Assembly: GCF_002237595.1 (NCBI RefSeq)
Contig: NZ_CP022529.1
Coordinates: 1,488,001-1,552,000 of the forward strand
Direction: 5' to 3'
Source: Labrenzia sp. VG12
Lineage (GTDB): Bacteria; Pseudomonadota; Alphaproteobacteria; Rhizobiales; Stappiaceae
DNA: 64,000 bases
A model generated the notes under the pieces. It was given only the letters and a program-made list of their open reading frames with translations, was not told the DNA's origin and did not search any database. Made by a program: the position numbers and the translations under genes. This document shows positions 11,510 through 20,926 of the stretch, piece by piece; position 1 is the stretch's first letter, and each line of letters begins with the position of its first letter.

Positions 11510-13189
11510 CTATAGTTGCGACACCATCACCTTGCAGAGCGTCTTTTTGCCCCACACGTCGAGGATCTCGGACCGGGCTGCGCGCCGGGCGGCCTCGCCC
11601 ACCAGATCCTTGTCCTTGCGCCGCGCCTTCGGGATGCTCGTCACGGCGCCGATCACGGCCTTGGAAACGATCTCTTCCATGGGCTCGCCATCGTCATCCG
11701 TGTCCGGCAGGCCAAGCAACGTGATCAGCGGGTCGGTCAGAAGTTCGCCCTTCCGGTTCACCACGAGTGCGATGATCGCCGCACCAGCAAAGGAGAGCTT
11801 GCGCCGTTCCTTGACGCCAGTGACTTCCGGGTCGTCCAGAATATCACCATCCTTGACCAGAATGCCGGACGGAGCTTCGTCGATGACCCCAGCCCGGCCT
11901 GCGGAGAGGCGGACAACGTCGCCGTTCTTGCCACGCACCACTTCCGGAACACCCTGTGCCTTGGCAAAGGCGGCATGGGCGGCAAGGTGCAGCGGCTCAC
12001 CATGAACGGGCAGAACGACCTTCGGCTGAACGAGCTTGTAGAGCTGCTCCAGTTCACCGCGGCGCGGGTGACCTGAGACATGAACCAGCGCATCCCGGTC
12101 GGTGACAATCTCGACATCCTTGTCGGCAAGATTGTTCATGACCGCGCCGACTTCCTTTTCGTTGCCCGGAATGGTGCGCGAGGAGAAGATCACCATGTCG
12201 CCCTTGGTGAGCGCAACATTGCGATGATCGCCAGCCGCAATCCTGGCAAGCGCTGCCCGGCTTTCCCCTTGCGAGCCTGTACAAAGCAGCACGGTCTTTT
12301 CCCGCGGCAGGTAGCCATAGGCTTCTTCGTCATGGAACTGGGGCAGACCGTCCAGATATTCCAGCTCCCCGGCCACCTCGATCACCCGGTGCATCGAGCG
12401 GCCGACAACCACAATATCCCGCTCATTGGCGGCCGCCGCTTCGGCAATTGCCCGGATCCGCGCAACGTTGGAGGCGAAGGTGGTAACGGCGATCCGCTTC
12501 TTGGCGCGAGCCATCACTTTCTTCAGTTCTTCGGCCACATCCTGTTCGCTCGGGCTCACCCCGTCGCGGACAGCATTGGTACTGTCACACACCAGGGCCA
12601 TCACCCCTTCCCGGCCAAGCTCCGCCAGCCGGTCCAGATCGATCGGCTTGCCGACACCAGGGGTCAGGTCGATCTTCCAGTCGCCGGTGTGCAGCACAAG
12701 ACCGGCAGGTGTGCGGATCGCAAGCGCGCAGGGCTCCGGGATCGAGTGCGCCATCGCGACGAACTCCACGTCAAACGGTCCGATCTTGTGCCGCTCGCCC
12801 TGGCGCACAACGGTGACCGGAACTTCTTCCGCCCCCGGCTCGCTTTCCGCCTTTGCCGCCAGCAGACCTGCCGTGAAGGCCGTCGCATAGACCGGCACCT
12901 TCAGATAAGGCCACAGGTGCAGGATGGCGCCGTAATGGTCTTCGTGGGCGTGCGTGATCACCATGCCGACGATATTGTCGACCTCGTCTTCCAGAAACTT
13001 GATATCCGGTACGACCACGTCGATGCCCGGAAGGTCCGGACCGGCGAAACTCACGCCGCAATCGACGATCAGCCAGCTTCGGTCATCTTCCGGACCAAAG
13101 CCATAAAGCCCGAGATTCATTCCGATTTCGCCGACCCCACCCAGCGGCAGAAACACGATGTCATTGTCTGTCATCTTGGCCGAAGCCAT
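11510..13189 (-). CDS. rnj: Ribonuclease J
   Basis: 559 aa metallo-beta-lactamase/beta-CASP nuclease with 5'-3' exo- and endonuclease activity in RNA processing and decay. The metal site HAHEDH is at residues 80-85 (ITHAHEDHYGA), followed by GDWKIDLTP, CDSTNAV, VTTFASNVARI, CTGSQGESRAAL and the beta-CASP pair FSSRTIPGNE and HVSGHPRRGEL. The ATG at 13189 is chosen because AAGGAG lies just upstream and MASAKMTDNDIVFLPLGG is the usual N-terminus. The frame itself runs 15 codons further up. birA stops 41 bases upstream, and the order birA-rnj-mce is standard in this order of bacteria. Confidence 0.94.
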   Translation of the reverse strand: MASAKMTDNDIVFLPLGGVGEIGMNLGLYGFGPEDDRSWLIVDCGVSFAGPDLPGIDVVVPDIKFLEDEVDNIVGMVITHAHEDHYGAILHLWPYLKVPVYATAFTAGLLAAKAESEPGAEEVPVTVVRQGERHKIGPFDVEFVAMAHSIPEPCALAIRTPAGLVLHTGDWKIDLTPGVGKPIDLDRLAELGREGVMALVCDSTNAVRDGVSPSEQDVAEELKKVMARAKKRIAVTTFASNVARIRAIAEAAAANERDIVVVGRSMHRVIEVAGELEYLDGLPQFHDEEAYGYLPREKTVLLCTGSQGESRAALARIAAGDHRNVALTKGDMVIFSSRTIPGNEKEVGAVMNNLADKDVEIVTDRDALVHVSGHPRRGELEQLYKLVQPKVVLPVHGEPLHLAAHAAFAKAQGVPEVVRGKNGDVVRLSAGRAGVIDEAPSGILVKDGDILDDPEVTGVKERRKLSFAGAAIIALVVNRKGELLTDPLITLLGLPDTDDDGEPMEEIVSKAVIGAVTSIPKARRKDKDLVGEAARRAARSEILDVWGKKTLCKVMVSQL

Positions 13190-13230
13190 GGATTGCTCCT
13201 TCAACATGCCGCGGGCCTGCAGCGTGGCGC

Positions 13231-14004
13231 TCAACGCCCTGGTAAAAACACGTCGCCCGCATATAGCGTGCGCTGGCGGCCATCATCCAGTTTCACAACC
13301 AGATGGCCGCGCGCATCCAGATCGGCAAAAATGCCGGTAATCTCTTCCTGAGCCGTTCTGACCGTAATGGTCTTGCCCAGATGGGCCGCCCGCTTGAGCC
13401 AGTCCCTGCGAATACTGTCAAAACCGCCTGGCAGTTGCCAGCGTGCCAAAGTGTCGGCCATTGCAGCGGACAGACACTCAAACAACCGTTCCGCAGTGAC
13501 CTGAAAACCCAGGCTCCTCAGATCCGTTGCCTGATAAAGCGACAGCTGCGGATGGGTCACACAATTGACGCCGAACCCGATCACGACAGCCTGCCGTCCG
13601 TCGGAGAGCGTCTCGGCTTCCAGAAGGATACCCGACAGCTTCGCGCCTTCAACCAGAAGATCGTTCGGCCATTTCAGCGATACCAGTTGCAGTGTCCCGG
13701 CGGCTTTGTCAACGGCTTCGGCAAGCGCAACAGCTGCTGCAAGCGGCAGTTCACCGATCCGATCGGCCGGTTGCGGATTGATCAGCAGCAGACTGGTGAA
13801 GAGGTTTCCGCCGGGAGAGGACCAGTCGCGGCCACGCCGCCCCCTGCCCTCTGTCTGCTGGTCCGCCCTGATCCAGAGCTGGCCGGGATGTCCGATCTGC
13901 GCCCGTTCAAAACAGAGCGAGTTGGTCGAACCGACACTGTCATGCTCTTCAAAGCGAAAGTCCGGCGCACCTGGCGCCGGACGTTCCTCGGATCTTGCTG
14001 TCAT
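13231..14004 (-). CDS. birA: Biotin--[acetyl-CoA-carboxylase] ligase
   Basis: 257 aa enzyme that activates biotin with ATP and attaches it to the lysine of biotin carboxyl carrier proteins. Recognisable motifs are the biotinyl-AMP loop GRGRRGRDWSSPGGNLFTSL (about 54-73) and KWPNDLLVEGAKLSGILLE (about 112-130), followed by GFGVN and a C-terminal SH3-like domain (ITGIFADLDARGHLVVKLDD). The DNA-binding winged helix of E. coli BirA is absent, so it is a mono-functional ligase without repressor role. It begins eight bases after the nuoN stop and is probably the last gene read from the nuo operon into rnj. Confidence 0.93.
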   Translation of the reverse strand: MTARSEERPAPGAPDFRFEEHDSVGSTNSLCFERAQIGHPGQLWIRADQQTEGRGRRGRDWSSPGGNLFTSLLLINPQPADRIGELPLAAAVALAEAVDKAAGTLQLVSLKWPNDLLVEGAKLSGILLEAETLSDGRQAVVIGFGVNCVTHPQLSLYQATDLRSLGFQVTAERLFECLSAAMADTLARWQLPGGFDSIRRDWLKRAAHLGKTITVRTAQEEITGIFADLDARGHLVVKLDDGRQRTLYAGDVFLPGR

Positions 14005-14012
14005 GTGACCGG

Positions 14013-15452
14013 TCAGAACAGCGACTGCGCTGCTGCGCTGGCTGCATTGACGACCTGTCCCGGTGCCAGCCAGAAGAAGATCACGAACACGCTGGACAGG
14101 CCGAGCACGACCTTCAGCTCCGCCGGCATCTTCTCAAAACCTTCAACCGGCTCGTCGAAGAACATGATCTTGACGATGCGGAGATAATAATAGGCGCCGA
14201 CAACCGACATCAGCACACCGATGATCGCCAGCGGATAGAGGCCAGCTTCAACCGCTGCAACGAAGACGTACCACTTGCCGAAGAAGCCGACCAGCGGCGG
14301 AATGCCGGCAAGCGAGAACATCAGAAGGCCCAGCAGGATGGCCATCGGCAGATTGGTCTGCGAGAGGCCGGACAGATCGCTGATCTCCTCGACCATGCCA
14401 TCCTTGCGGCGCATGGAGAGGATGCAGGCAAAGACGCCGAGCGTCATGCCGAGATAGGCCATCATGTAGAAGATCACGCCTTCCACGCCCGTCTGAGTGC
14501 CGGCCGCAAGGCCGACCAGCGCATAGCCCATGTGACCGATCGAGGAATAGGCCATCAGGCGTTTCAGGTTGCGCTGACCGATCGCGGCAAAGGCGCCAAG
14601 CGCCATGGAGGCGATGGAGACAAAGACGACGATCTGCTGCCAGTCACTGGTGACCGGCTGGAACGCGTCGATGACGATCCGCACCATCATGCCCATGGCC
14701 GCCACCTTCGGTGCGGCAGCCAGAAAGGCGGTGACCGGTGTCGGAGCGCCCTCATAAACGTCCGGCGTCCACATGTGGAACGGAACGGCGGAAATCTTGA
14801 AGGCAAGGCCGGCCAGAATGAAGGTCAGGCCGAAGACCAGGCCGAGCGAAGCGCCTTCATGAGACAGGACCTCGGCAATACCGGCAAACGAGATCTGGCC
14901 GGAAAAGCCGTAAACCAGCGACATGCCGTAAAGCAGCATGCCCGACGACAGGGCGCCGAGAACAAAGTATTTCAGGCCTGCTTCCGTCGACCGGACACTG
15001 TCGCGGTTGATGGCGGCGACCACGTAGAGCGACAGGCTCTGCAGCTCCAGGCCCATGTAAAGCGCGATCATGTCGTTGGCCGACAGCATCAGCATCATGC
15101 CGAGCGTCGCCAGCACGATCAGGATCGGATACTCGAAATGATCGAAGGACTGGCTCTTGGCATAGGCCCAGGACATCGCAATGGCGAAGAACGACCCCAT
15201 CAATACCAGAAGCTTCAGGAGATAGGCGAAATCATCGAGAACGAAGGATCCGCCGAAGGTCTCCCCAAAGGTCGGTACGAACAGCAGCACCAGGAAGGTG
15301 CCGCCGAGCAGGCCCATGGCGCCGCCGAAGACGGCGTAGCTGACACCCTTGCCACCAAAGGCGCCGATCATCAGCAGCATCATTGCTCCGAGGGCCAGGA
15401 TGATCTCCGGCAGGACCGGCATGAGATCTGGCAGTTGGCTCATATCTGACAT
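14013..15452 (-). CDS. nuoN: NADH-quinone oxidoreductase subunit N
   Basis: 479 aa, about 14 TM helices, antiporter-like proton-pumping subunit of complex I. Family text includes PEIILALGAMMLLMIGAFGG, GLELQSLSLYVVAAINRDS, EAGLKYFVLGALSSGMLLYG, FKISAVPFHMWTPDVYEGAP and NLKRLMAYSSIGHMGYALVG. These supply the conserved channel Lys/Glu residues on broken helices. A second ATG three codons in is equally possible as the start. It is the last nuo gene and is followed by birA after eight bases. Confidence 0.97.
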   Translation of the reverse strand: MSDMSQLPDLMPVLPEIILALGAMMLLMIGAFGGKGVSYAVFGGAMGLLGGTFLVLLFVPTFGETFGGSFVLDDFAYLLKLLVLMGSFFAIAMSWAYAKSQSFDHFEYPILIVLATLGMMLMLSANDMIALYMGLELQSLSLYVVAAINRDSVRSTEAGLKYFVLGALSSGMLLYGMSLVYGFSGQISFAGIAEVLSHEGASLGLVFGLTFILAGLAFKISAVPFHMWTPDVYEGAPTPVTAFLAAAPKVAAMGMMVRIVIDAFQPVTSDWQQIVVFVSIASMALGAFAAIGQRNLKRLMAYSSIGHMGYALVGLAAGTQTGVEGVIFYMMAYLGMTLGVFACILSMRRKDGMVEEISDLSGLSQTNLPMAILLGLLMFSLAGIPPLVGFFGKWYVFVAAVEAGLYPLAIIGVLMSVVGAYYYLRIVKIMFFDEPVEGFEKMPAELKVVLGLSSVFVIFFWLAPGQVVNAASAAAQSLF

Positions 15453-15475
15453 GGCTCTGTCTCGTCCTCGAAACC

Positions 15476-17035
15476 TTAGTGCGCCGCGGCGGCGGCCGCC
15501 GCTGCATGCTGGGTGCCCCCAGCCGCTTCAAGCGCTGCGGTATAGTGATTGATGAGATTGTCGACCGCGCCCTGGGTCACGTCCAGGATGGCCATCGGGT
15601 AGAAGCCGAAGAAGATCGTCAGCACCACCATCGGCAGCAGGATCGCCTTTTCCCGGAGGTTCAGGTCGAGCATCGACTTGAGGCTTTCCTTCTCCAGCGC
15701 GCCGAACACGACACGGCGGTAGAGGTAAAGCGCGTAGGCTGCCGACAGGATCACACCGGTCGTTGCAAAGAACGCCACCCAGGTATTGACCTGGAACGCA
15801 CCCATCAGCGTCAGGATTTCACCGACGAAACCGGACGTGCCCGGCAGGCCGACATTGGCCATCGTGAAGATCAGGAACGCCACCGCATATTTCGGCATCC
15901 GGTTGACCAGGCCGCCATAGGCCGAGATCTCACGGGTATGCATGCGGTCATAGATCACGCCGACACACAGGAAGAGCGCACCGGAGACGATGCCGTGCGA
16001 CAGCATCTGGAAGATCCCGCCCTGAACGCCCTGTTCGGTCATCGTGAAGATGCCCATGGTGACGTAGCCCATATGGGCGACCGACGAATAGGCGATCAGT
16101 TTCTTGATGTCTTCCTGCGCCAGCGCCACCAGAGAGGTGTAGATGATCGCGACCACCGAGAGCGTGTAGATCATCGGCGCGAACATGTCCGACGCAATCG
16201 GGAACATCGGCAGGGAGAACCGCAGGAAGCCGTAGCCGCCGAGTTTCAGAAGGATGCCTGCCAGGATGACAGACCCTGCCGTCGGGGCTTCCACGTGCGC
16301 ATCCGGCAGCCAGGTATGCACCGGCCACATCGGCATCTTCACCGCGAAGCTGGCGAAGAAGGCAAGCCATAGCCAGGTCTGCATTTCCGCCGGGAAGGCG
16401 TTGCTGGCGACGAGCTCTGCGATGTTCGACGTTTTCGCGGTCCAGTACATCGCCATGATCGCGATCAGCATCAGCACCGAGCCGAGCAGCGTGTAGAGGA
16501 AGAACTTGTAGGAAGCATAGACCCTGCGTGCGCCGCCCCAGACGCCGATGATCAGGAACATCGGGATCAGGCCGGCCTCGAAGAAGACGTAGAAGACCAC
16601 CAGATCCAGCGCGCAGAACACGCCGATCATCAGCGTTTCCAGCACCAGGAAGGCGATCATGTATTCCTTGACGCGCTTCTGGATGCTCTCCCAGGAGGCG
16701 AGAATGCAGAACGGCATCAGGAACGTGGTCAGGATCACGAACAGGATCGAGATGCCGTCGACGCCCATGCGGTACTTGATGTCTTCAACACCCAGATGCG
16801 CGGCAATGCCGCTCGGCAGCCAGTCCTTCTCCTCGATGAACTGAAAGCCCGGATTGGCGTAATCGAAGTTGCCCCAGATGAACAGCGACAGCAGGAAGGT
16901 GACCGACGTGGTCACCAGCGCGACCATCCGGATGTTCTTCTTGCTGCCCTCGTCATCACCCGGAACCAGCAGGATGAAGAGCACGCCGAGCAGCGGCAAG
17001 AAGGTTGTGAGTGACAGAATTGGCCAGTCAATCAT
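15476..17035 (-). CDS. nuoM: NADH-quinone oxidoreductase subunit M
   Basis: 519 aa antiporter-like membrane subunit with about 14 helices. Typical motifs are YVFFEAGLIPMFLIIGVWGG (conserved Glu in helix 5), WLPDAHVEAPTAGSVILAGI with the preceding PVHT, and DIKKLIAYSSVAHMGYVTMG. The C-terminus is an Ala/His-rich tail (QHAAAAAAAAH). Its start codon overlaps the nuoL stop in TAATG, pointing to translational coupling. Confidence 0.97.
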   Translation of the reverse strand: MIDWPILSLTTFLPLLGVLFILLVPGDDEGSKKNIRMVALVTTSVTFLLSLFIWGNFDYANPGFQFIEEKDWLPSGIAAHLGVEDIKYRMGVDGISILFVILTTFLMPFCILASWESIQKRVKEYMIAFLVLETLMIGVFCALDLVVFYVFFEAGLIPMFLIIGVWGGARRVYASYKFFLYTLLGSVLMLIAIMAMYWTAKTSNIAELVASNAFPAEMQTWLWLAFFASFAVKMPMWPVHTWLPDAHVEAPTAGSVILAGILLKLGGYGFLRFSLPMFPIASDMFAPMIYTLSVVAIIYTSLVALAQEDIKKLIAYSSVAHMGYVTMGIFTMTEQGVQGGIFQMLSHGIVSGALFLCVGVIYDRMHTREISAYGGLVNRMPKYAVAFLIFTMANVGLPGTSGFVGEILTLMGAFQVNTWVAFFATTGVILSAAYALYLYRRVVFGALEKESLKSMLDLNLREKAILLPMVVLTIFFGFYPMAILDVTQGAVDNLINHYTAALEAAGGTQHAAAAAAAAH

Positions 17036-19050
17036 TAGTGAGCACCCCCGCCGGTGCTGCCACCGGTGAACATCGACCAGGTGATGAGCAGAGCCACCCC
17101 GATCAGCATCGCAAATGCATAGTGATAGAGATATCCGGTCTGCAGTCGGACGACCCAGGACGTCACGTTCTGAACGCGCGCCGAGATACCGTCAGGGCCG
17201 AAGCCGTCGATCACGGTGCCGTCGCCCTTCTTCCAGAGCATGCGGCCGAGCCACTGCGCGGGCCGGACAAAGAGGAAATCGTACAGCTCGTCGAAATACC
17301 ACTTGTTTAGCAGGAACTGGTAGAGGCCGGAATGGCGCTCCGCCAGCTGCTTCGGCATTTCCGGAGAGCGGATGTAGAACTGGTAGGCAACCAGGAAGCC
17401 AAGCACCATCATGACGAATGGTGACACACGCACCCAGGCCGGCACATCATGCATGGCGTGTAGCACATGGAGGTCGGCGAAGGCCGGCAAAGCACCGTTC
17501 CAGAAGGCCTCGTAAGCCTCTTCTGAGTAGAAGAACGAGTTGTAGAACACCATGCCGGCGAGAACGGCCCCGACCGACAGGATGAACAGCGGCACGGTCA
17601 TGACCAGCGGCGATTCATGCACGTGTTTCATGACGTCCACCGGAGCGCGCGGCTTGCCGTGGAAGGTCATGAAGGTCAGACGCCACGAATAGAAGGAGGT
17701 CAGCGCAGCGGCAATCACCGTCAGCCAGAAGCCGTAAAGCGCCATCGGGTTGGCATGTTCAAGCATTGAACTGCCGAAGGCCGCTTCAATGATGCCGTCC
17801 TTGGAAACAAAACCCGCAAAACCGAGATGTGTGAACGGAATGCCGACACCGGTCAGCGCCAGCGTGCCGATCATCATCGTCCAGTAGGTGATCGGGATGT
17901 GCTTCCGCAGTCCGCCCATCTTGCGCATGTCCTGTTCGTCGGAGACCGCGTGAATGACGGAACCGGCGCAAAGGAACAACAGTGCCTTGAAGAAGGCGTG
18001 CGTGAACAGGTGGAAAATGCCGATCGAGTAGGCTCCGACCCCGAGCGCCACGAACATGTAGCCGAGCTGGGAACAGGTCGAATAGGCGATCACGCGCTTG
18101 ATGTCGTTCTGAACGAGACCGACCGTTGCGGCGAAGAAAGCCGTGGTTGCCCCGAAGAAGACGATCACGGTCAGCGCGGTTTGCGACAGTTCCATCAGCG
18201 GCGACAGGCGCGCCACCATGAAGACACCGGCCGTCACCATGGTCGCGGCGTGGATGAGCGCGGAAACCGGCGTCGGGCCTTCCATCGCGTCCGGCAGCCA
18301 GGTGTGCAGCAGGAACTGCGCCGACTTGCCCATGGCGCCCATGAAGAGCAACAGGCAGATAACCGTCAACACGGTCTGCCGATCTAGCTCGTACCCGAGG
18401 AACAACAGGTCTGTGTATTTCCCCTGACCAGCGATGAAAGAAGGTGCGTCACGGAAAATCGTCTCGAATTCTATCGTTTGGAAAACGTAGAACACACCGA
18501 AGATGCCGAGGGCGAAGCCGAAGTCACCCACCCGGTTGACGACAAAGGCCTTGATCGCCGCCGCGTTTGCGGACGGCTTCTGGTACCAGAAACCGATCAG
18601 GAGATAGGAGGCAAGGCCCACGCCTTCCCAGCCGAAGAACATCTGCAGCAGGTTGTCGGCGGTGACCAGCGACAACATGGCGAAGGTGAACAGCGACAGA
18701 TAGGCGAAGAAGCGCGGCCGGTGCGGGTCGTGATGCATGTAGCCGATGGAATAGACATGCACGAGCGCCGACACCGTGTTGACCACCACAAGCATGACGA
18801 CGGTCAGCGTGTCGATCTTGAGCGACCAGGACACGTTCAGGGCGCCGACATTCATCCAGCGGAAGAGATCGTAGGTGCCGCCCTGGGCGCCGCCGAGCCA
18901 GAAGCCGAAAAAGGCGATCCAGGACAGGAGCGCTGCAATGATCAGGAGGCCACTGGTGATATACTCACAGGCCTTGGCGCCGATGGCGCGGCCGAACAGG
19001 CCGGCAATCAGGAAGCCGATCAGCGGCAGGAACAGAATTGCGGAATACAT
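17035..19050 (-). CDS. nuoL: NADH-quinone oxidoreductase subunit L
   Basis: 671 aa, the largest antiporter-like subunit, with about 16 helices. The last part carries the long lateral helix that braces the membrane arm. Seen motifs: FFGWEGVGLASYLLIGFWYQ (conserved Glu), LLHTWLPDAMEGPTPVSALI, DIKRVIAYSTCSQLGYMFVA and FHLFTHAFFKALLFLCAGSV. A Gly/His tail (GGSTGGGAH) ends the protein. Seven bases separate it from the nuoK stop; its own stop overlaps the nuoM start. Confidence 0.97.
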   Translation of the reverse strand: MYSAILFLPLIGFLIAGLFGRAIGAKACEYITSGLLIIAALLSWIAFFGFWLGGAQGGTYDLFRWMNVGALNVSWSLKIDTLTVVMLVVVNTVSALVHVYSIGYMHHDPHRPRFFAYLSLFTFAMLSLVTADNLLQMFFGWEGVGLASYLLIGFWYQKPSANAAAIKAFVVNRVGDFGFALGIFGVFYVFQTIEFETIFRDAPSFIAGQGKYTDLLFLGYELDRQTVLTVICLLLFMGAMGKSAQFLLHTWLPDAMEGPTPVSALIHAATMVTAGVFMVARLSPLMELSQTALTVIVFFGATTAFFAATVGLVQNDIKRVIAYSTCSQLGYMFVALGVGAYSIGIFHLFTHAFFKALLFLCAGSVIHAVSDEQDMRKMGGLRKHIPITYWTMMIGTLALTGVGIPFTHLGFAGFVSKDGIIEAAFGSSMLEHANPMALYGFWLTVIAAALTSFYSWRLTFMTFHGKPRAPVDVMKHVHESPLVMTVPLFILSVGAVLAGMVFYNSFFYSEEAYEAFWNGALPAFADLHVLHAMHDVPAWVRVSPFVMMVLGFLVAYQFYIRSPEMPKQLAERHSGLYQFLLNKWYFDELYDFLFVRPAQWLGRMLWKKGDGTVIDGFGPDGISARVQNVTSWVVRLQTGYLYHYAFAMLIGVALLITWSMFTGGSTGGGAH

Positions 19051-19056
19051 CGGTTC

Positions 19057-19365
19057 CTATCCCTTCATCACGTTGACGTCTTCCACGGCGATGGAGCCGC
19101 GGTTCCGGTGGAAGACCACCAGGATCGCCAGACCGATAGCCGCCTCGGCGGCCGCCACGGTGAGGACCAGCATGGTGAACACCTGCCCCATCATGTCGCC
19201 GAGGAACGACGAGAAAGCGACAAAGTTGATGTTCACCGAGAGCAGCAGCAGCTCGATCGACATCAGAATGACAATCACGTTTTTCCGGTTCAGAAAGATC
19301 CCGAAGATCCCGATCGTGAACAGGATCGCCGCGACCGACAGATAGTGCGACAGACCGATTTCCAT
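19057..19365 (-). CDS. nuoK: NADH-quinone oxidoreductase subunit K
   Basis: 102 aa, three TM helices, with the two conserved membrane glutamates in IVILMSIELLLLSVNINFVA and TVAAAEAAIGLAILVVFHR. The ATG at 19365 gives the usual start MEIGLSHYLSVAAILF and has GAGGCG before it. The frame also runs 14 codons further upstream without family match. Confidence 0.96.
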   Translation of the reverse strand: MEIGLSHYLSVAAILFTIGIFGIFLNRKNVIVILMSIELLLLSVNINFVAFSSFLGDMMGQVFTMLVLTVAAAEAAIGLAILVVFHRNRGSIAVEDVNVMKG

Positions 19366-19458
19366 GGGCGCCTCGCCGTGCTCCCCTCGTTTACCCCAAC
19401 CTGGCACCGCACGGAGGAGCGTGCATGTACCAGGACATTCTCGAATGACGCCTTGGCG

Positions 19459-20091
19459 TCAGATACCTTTGCCACTCTCCACTTTCCGGACCTCGATGGC
19501 GGTTTCGCGGTTGCGCGCAACCTGCTCCGGAATGCTTTGACGTTTGACATTCGGCTTGTGGCGCAGGGTCAGCACAATTGCCCCGATCATGGCCACCAGA
19601 AGGATCAGGCCAGCGACCTGGAAGAAATAGATGTACTTGGTGTAGAGCACCGAGCCGAGCGCCTGGATGTTCGTGACGCCCTCGGCGCCCGGCACCCCGG
19701 CAATAACCGGCGTCGGTTCGGACCCGTGTCCCAGCACCTCCGGCGCTATGATCCAGGCACCGAGCCCCATCAGCAGTTCGACCATCAGGATCAGGCCGAC
19801 CAGCGCACCGACCGGCAGATACTGCAGGAAACCCTGGCGAAGCTCGACGAAGTCGACATCCAGCATCATCACCACGAACAGGAACAGCACCGCGACCGCG
19901 CCGACATAGACAACGATCAGCAGCAGGGCCAGATACTCAGCACCAAGCAGGATGAACAGACCAGCGGAATTCACGAAGGCCAGGATCAGGAACAAGACCG
20001 ACGTCACCGGATTGCGGGACGCGATCACCATGAAGCCGGACGCCAGGGTGACGCCGGCAAACAGGTAGAAAAAGAGGGCTTTCAGGATCAT
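19459..20091 (-). CDS. nuoJ: NADH-quinone oxidoreductase subunit J
   Basis: 210 aa, five predicted TM helices, containing the flexible third helix of complex I (LLIVVYVGAVAVLFLFVVMM) and a start typical of the family (ILKALFFYLFAGVTLASGFM). A 16-base palindrome, TGACGCC-TT-GGCGTCA at 19446-19461, overlaps its stop codon. The gap to nuoI (20092-20180) contains two GC-rich hairpins (20114-20125 and 20137-20156). Confidence 0.96.
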   Translation of the reverse strand: MILKALFFYLFAGVTLASGFMVIASRNPVTSVLFLILAFVNSAGLFILLGAEYLALLLIVVYVGAVAVLFLFVVMMLDVDFVELRQGFLQYLPVGALVGLILMVELLMGLGAWIIAPEVLGHGSEPTPVIAGVPGAEGVTNIQALGSVLYTKYIYFFQVAGLILLVAMIGAIVLTLRHKPNVKRQSIPEQVARNRETAIEVRKVESGKGI

Positions 20092-20180
20092 TGCAAAGAC
20101 CTGCCTGTCGTGTGGCCTTTCGGCCGGAAGTGCGGGGCCCGGCCGGATTGCCGGGCTGAAATCTGAAGTTCGGGTAGCTC

Positions 20181-20669
20181 CTAGCGGTAAGGAGCATCCA
20201 TTTCAATGTTGCGGGCGATCTCGCGTTCCCAGCGGTCCCCGTTCGCGAGCAGCTTTTCCTTGTCGTAGTAAAGCTCTTCGCGGGTTTCCGTGGCGAATTC
20301 GAAATTCGGCCCTTCCACGATCGCGTCCACCGGACAGGCTTCTTGGCAGAAGCCGCAATAGATGCACTTGACCATGTCGATGTCGTAGCGGGTGGTCCGG
20401 CGAGTGCCGTCATTGCGGCGCGGACCTGCCTCGATGGTGATGGCCTGCGCCGGGCAGATGGCCTCGCACAGCTTGCAGGCAATGCAGCGTTCTTCGCCGT
20501 TCGGATAGCGGCGCAAAGCGTGCTCGCCGCGGAAGCGCGGGCTCACCGGCCCCTTCTCGAACGGATAGTTGACCGTAGGCTTCGGCTTGAAGAAGTAACG
20601 CATCGCCAGAATGAAGGCGGACACGAACTCCTGCAGGAACAGCGATTTGACGGCTTGACTAAGTCCCAT
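20181..20669 (-). CDS. nuoI: NADH-quinone oxidoreductase subunit I (2x[4Fe-4S])
   Basis: 162 aa peripheral-arm subunit. Cys62, 65, 68 and 72 (CIACKLCEAICP) and Cys102, 105, 108 and 112 (CIYCGFCQEACP) hold clusters N6a and N6b, which carry electrons from NuoG to the N2 cluster of NuoB. The ATG at 20669 is chosen: GAGAGG precedes it and MGLSQAVKSLFLQEF is the usual start. An upstream TTG in frame at 20693 would overlap the preceding gene. Confidence 0.97.
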   Translation of the reverse strand: MGLSQAVKSLFLQEFVSAFILAMRYFFKPKPTVNYPFEKGPVSPRFRGEHALRRYPNGEERCIACKLCEAICPAQAITIEAGPRRNDGTRRTTRYDIDMVKCIYCGFCQEACPVDAIVEGPNFEFATETREELYYDKEKLLANGDRWEREIARNIEMDAPYR

Positions 20670-20689
20670 CGCTTTTTGCCTCTCTTTCC

Positions 20690-20926
20690 TCAACCAGCCA
20701 GCATGTTGCCGGCCAAATAGCCAATGATCGGAAAGCCGATCACCGGAACTCCAAAAATCAGTGCGCTCCAGAGCGCCTTGTACCTGGCTGCGACGCCACC
20801 GTCGCCGCCAGCCTGTCTGTTCTTCGTTTCCGCCGCCTGAAGCATGCCCTTCAGGATCTTCCAGTCGAGCCAGCCCATATAGAGGCCGACGGCGGCGCCG
20901 ATCACACCGGCGAGCGAGATGCTCAC
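20690..20926 (-). CDS. Small two-helix membrane protein within the nuo operon
   Basis: 78 aa, starting MSISLAGVIGAAVGLYMGWL (first helix, about 3-20), a charged middle (KNRQAGGDGGVAARYK) and a second helix (about 53-75, ALIFGVPVIGFPIIGYLAGN). It overlaps the nuoH stop by four bases (ATGA) and ends 20 bases before nuoI, so it is certainly translated with the operon. It matches none of the 14 core subunits. Location suggests an accessory or assembly role for complex I at the membrane, but nothing in the sequence proves that. Confidence 0.8.
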   Translation of the reverse strand: MSISLAGVIGAAVGLYMGWLDWKILKGMLQAAETKNRQAGGDGGVAARYKALWSALIFGVPVIGFPIIGYLAGNMLAG

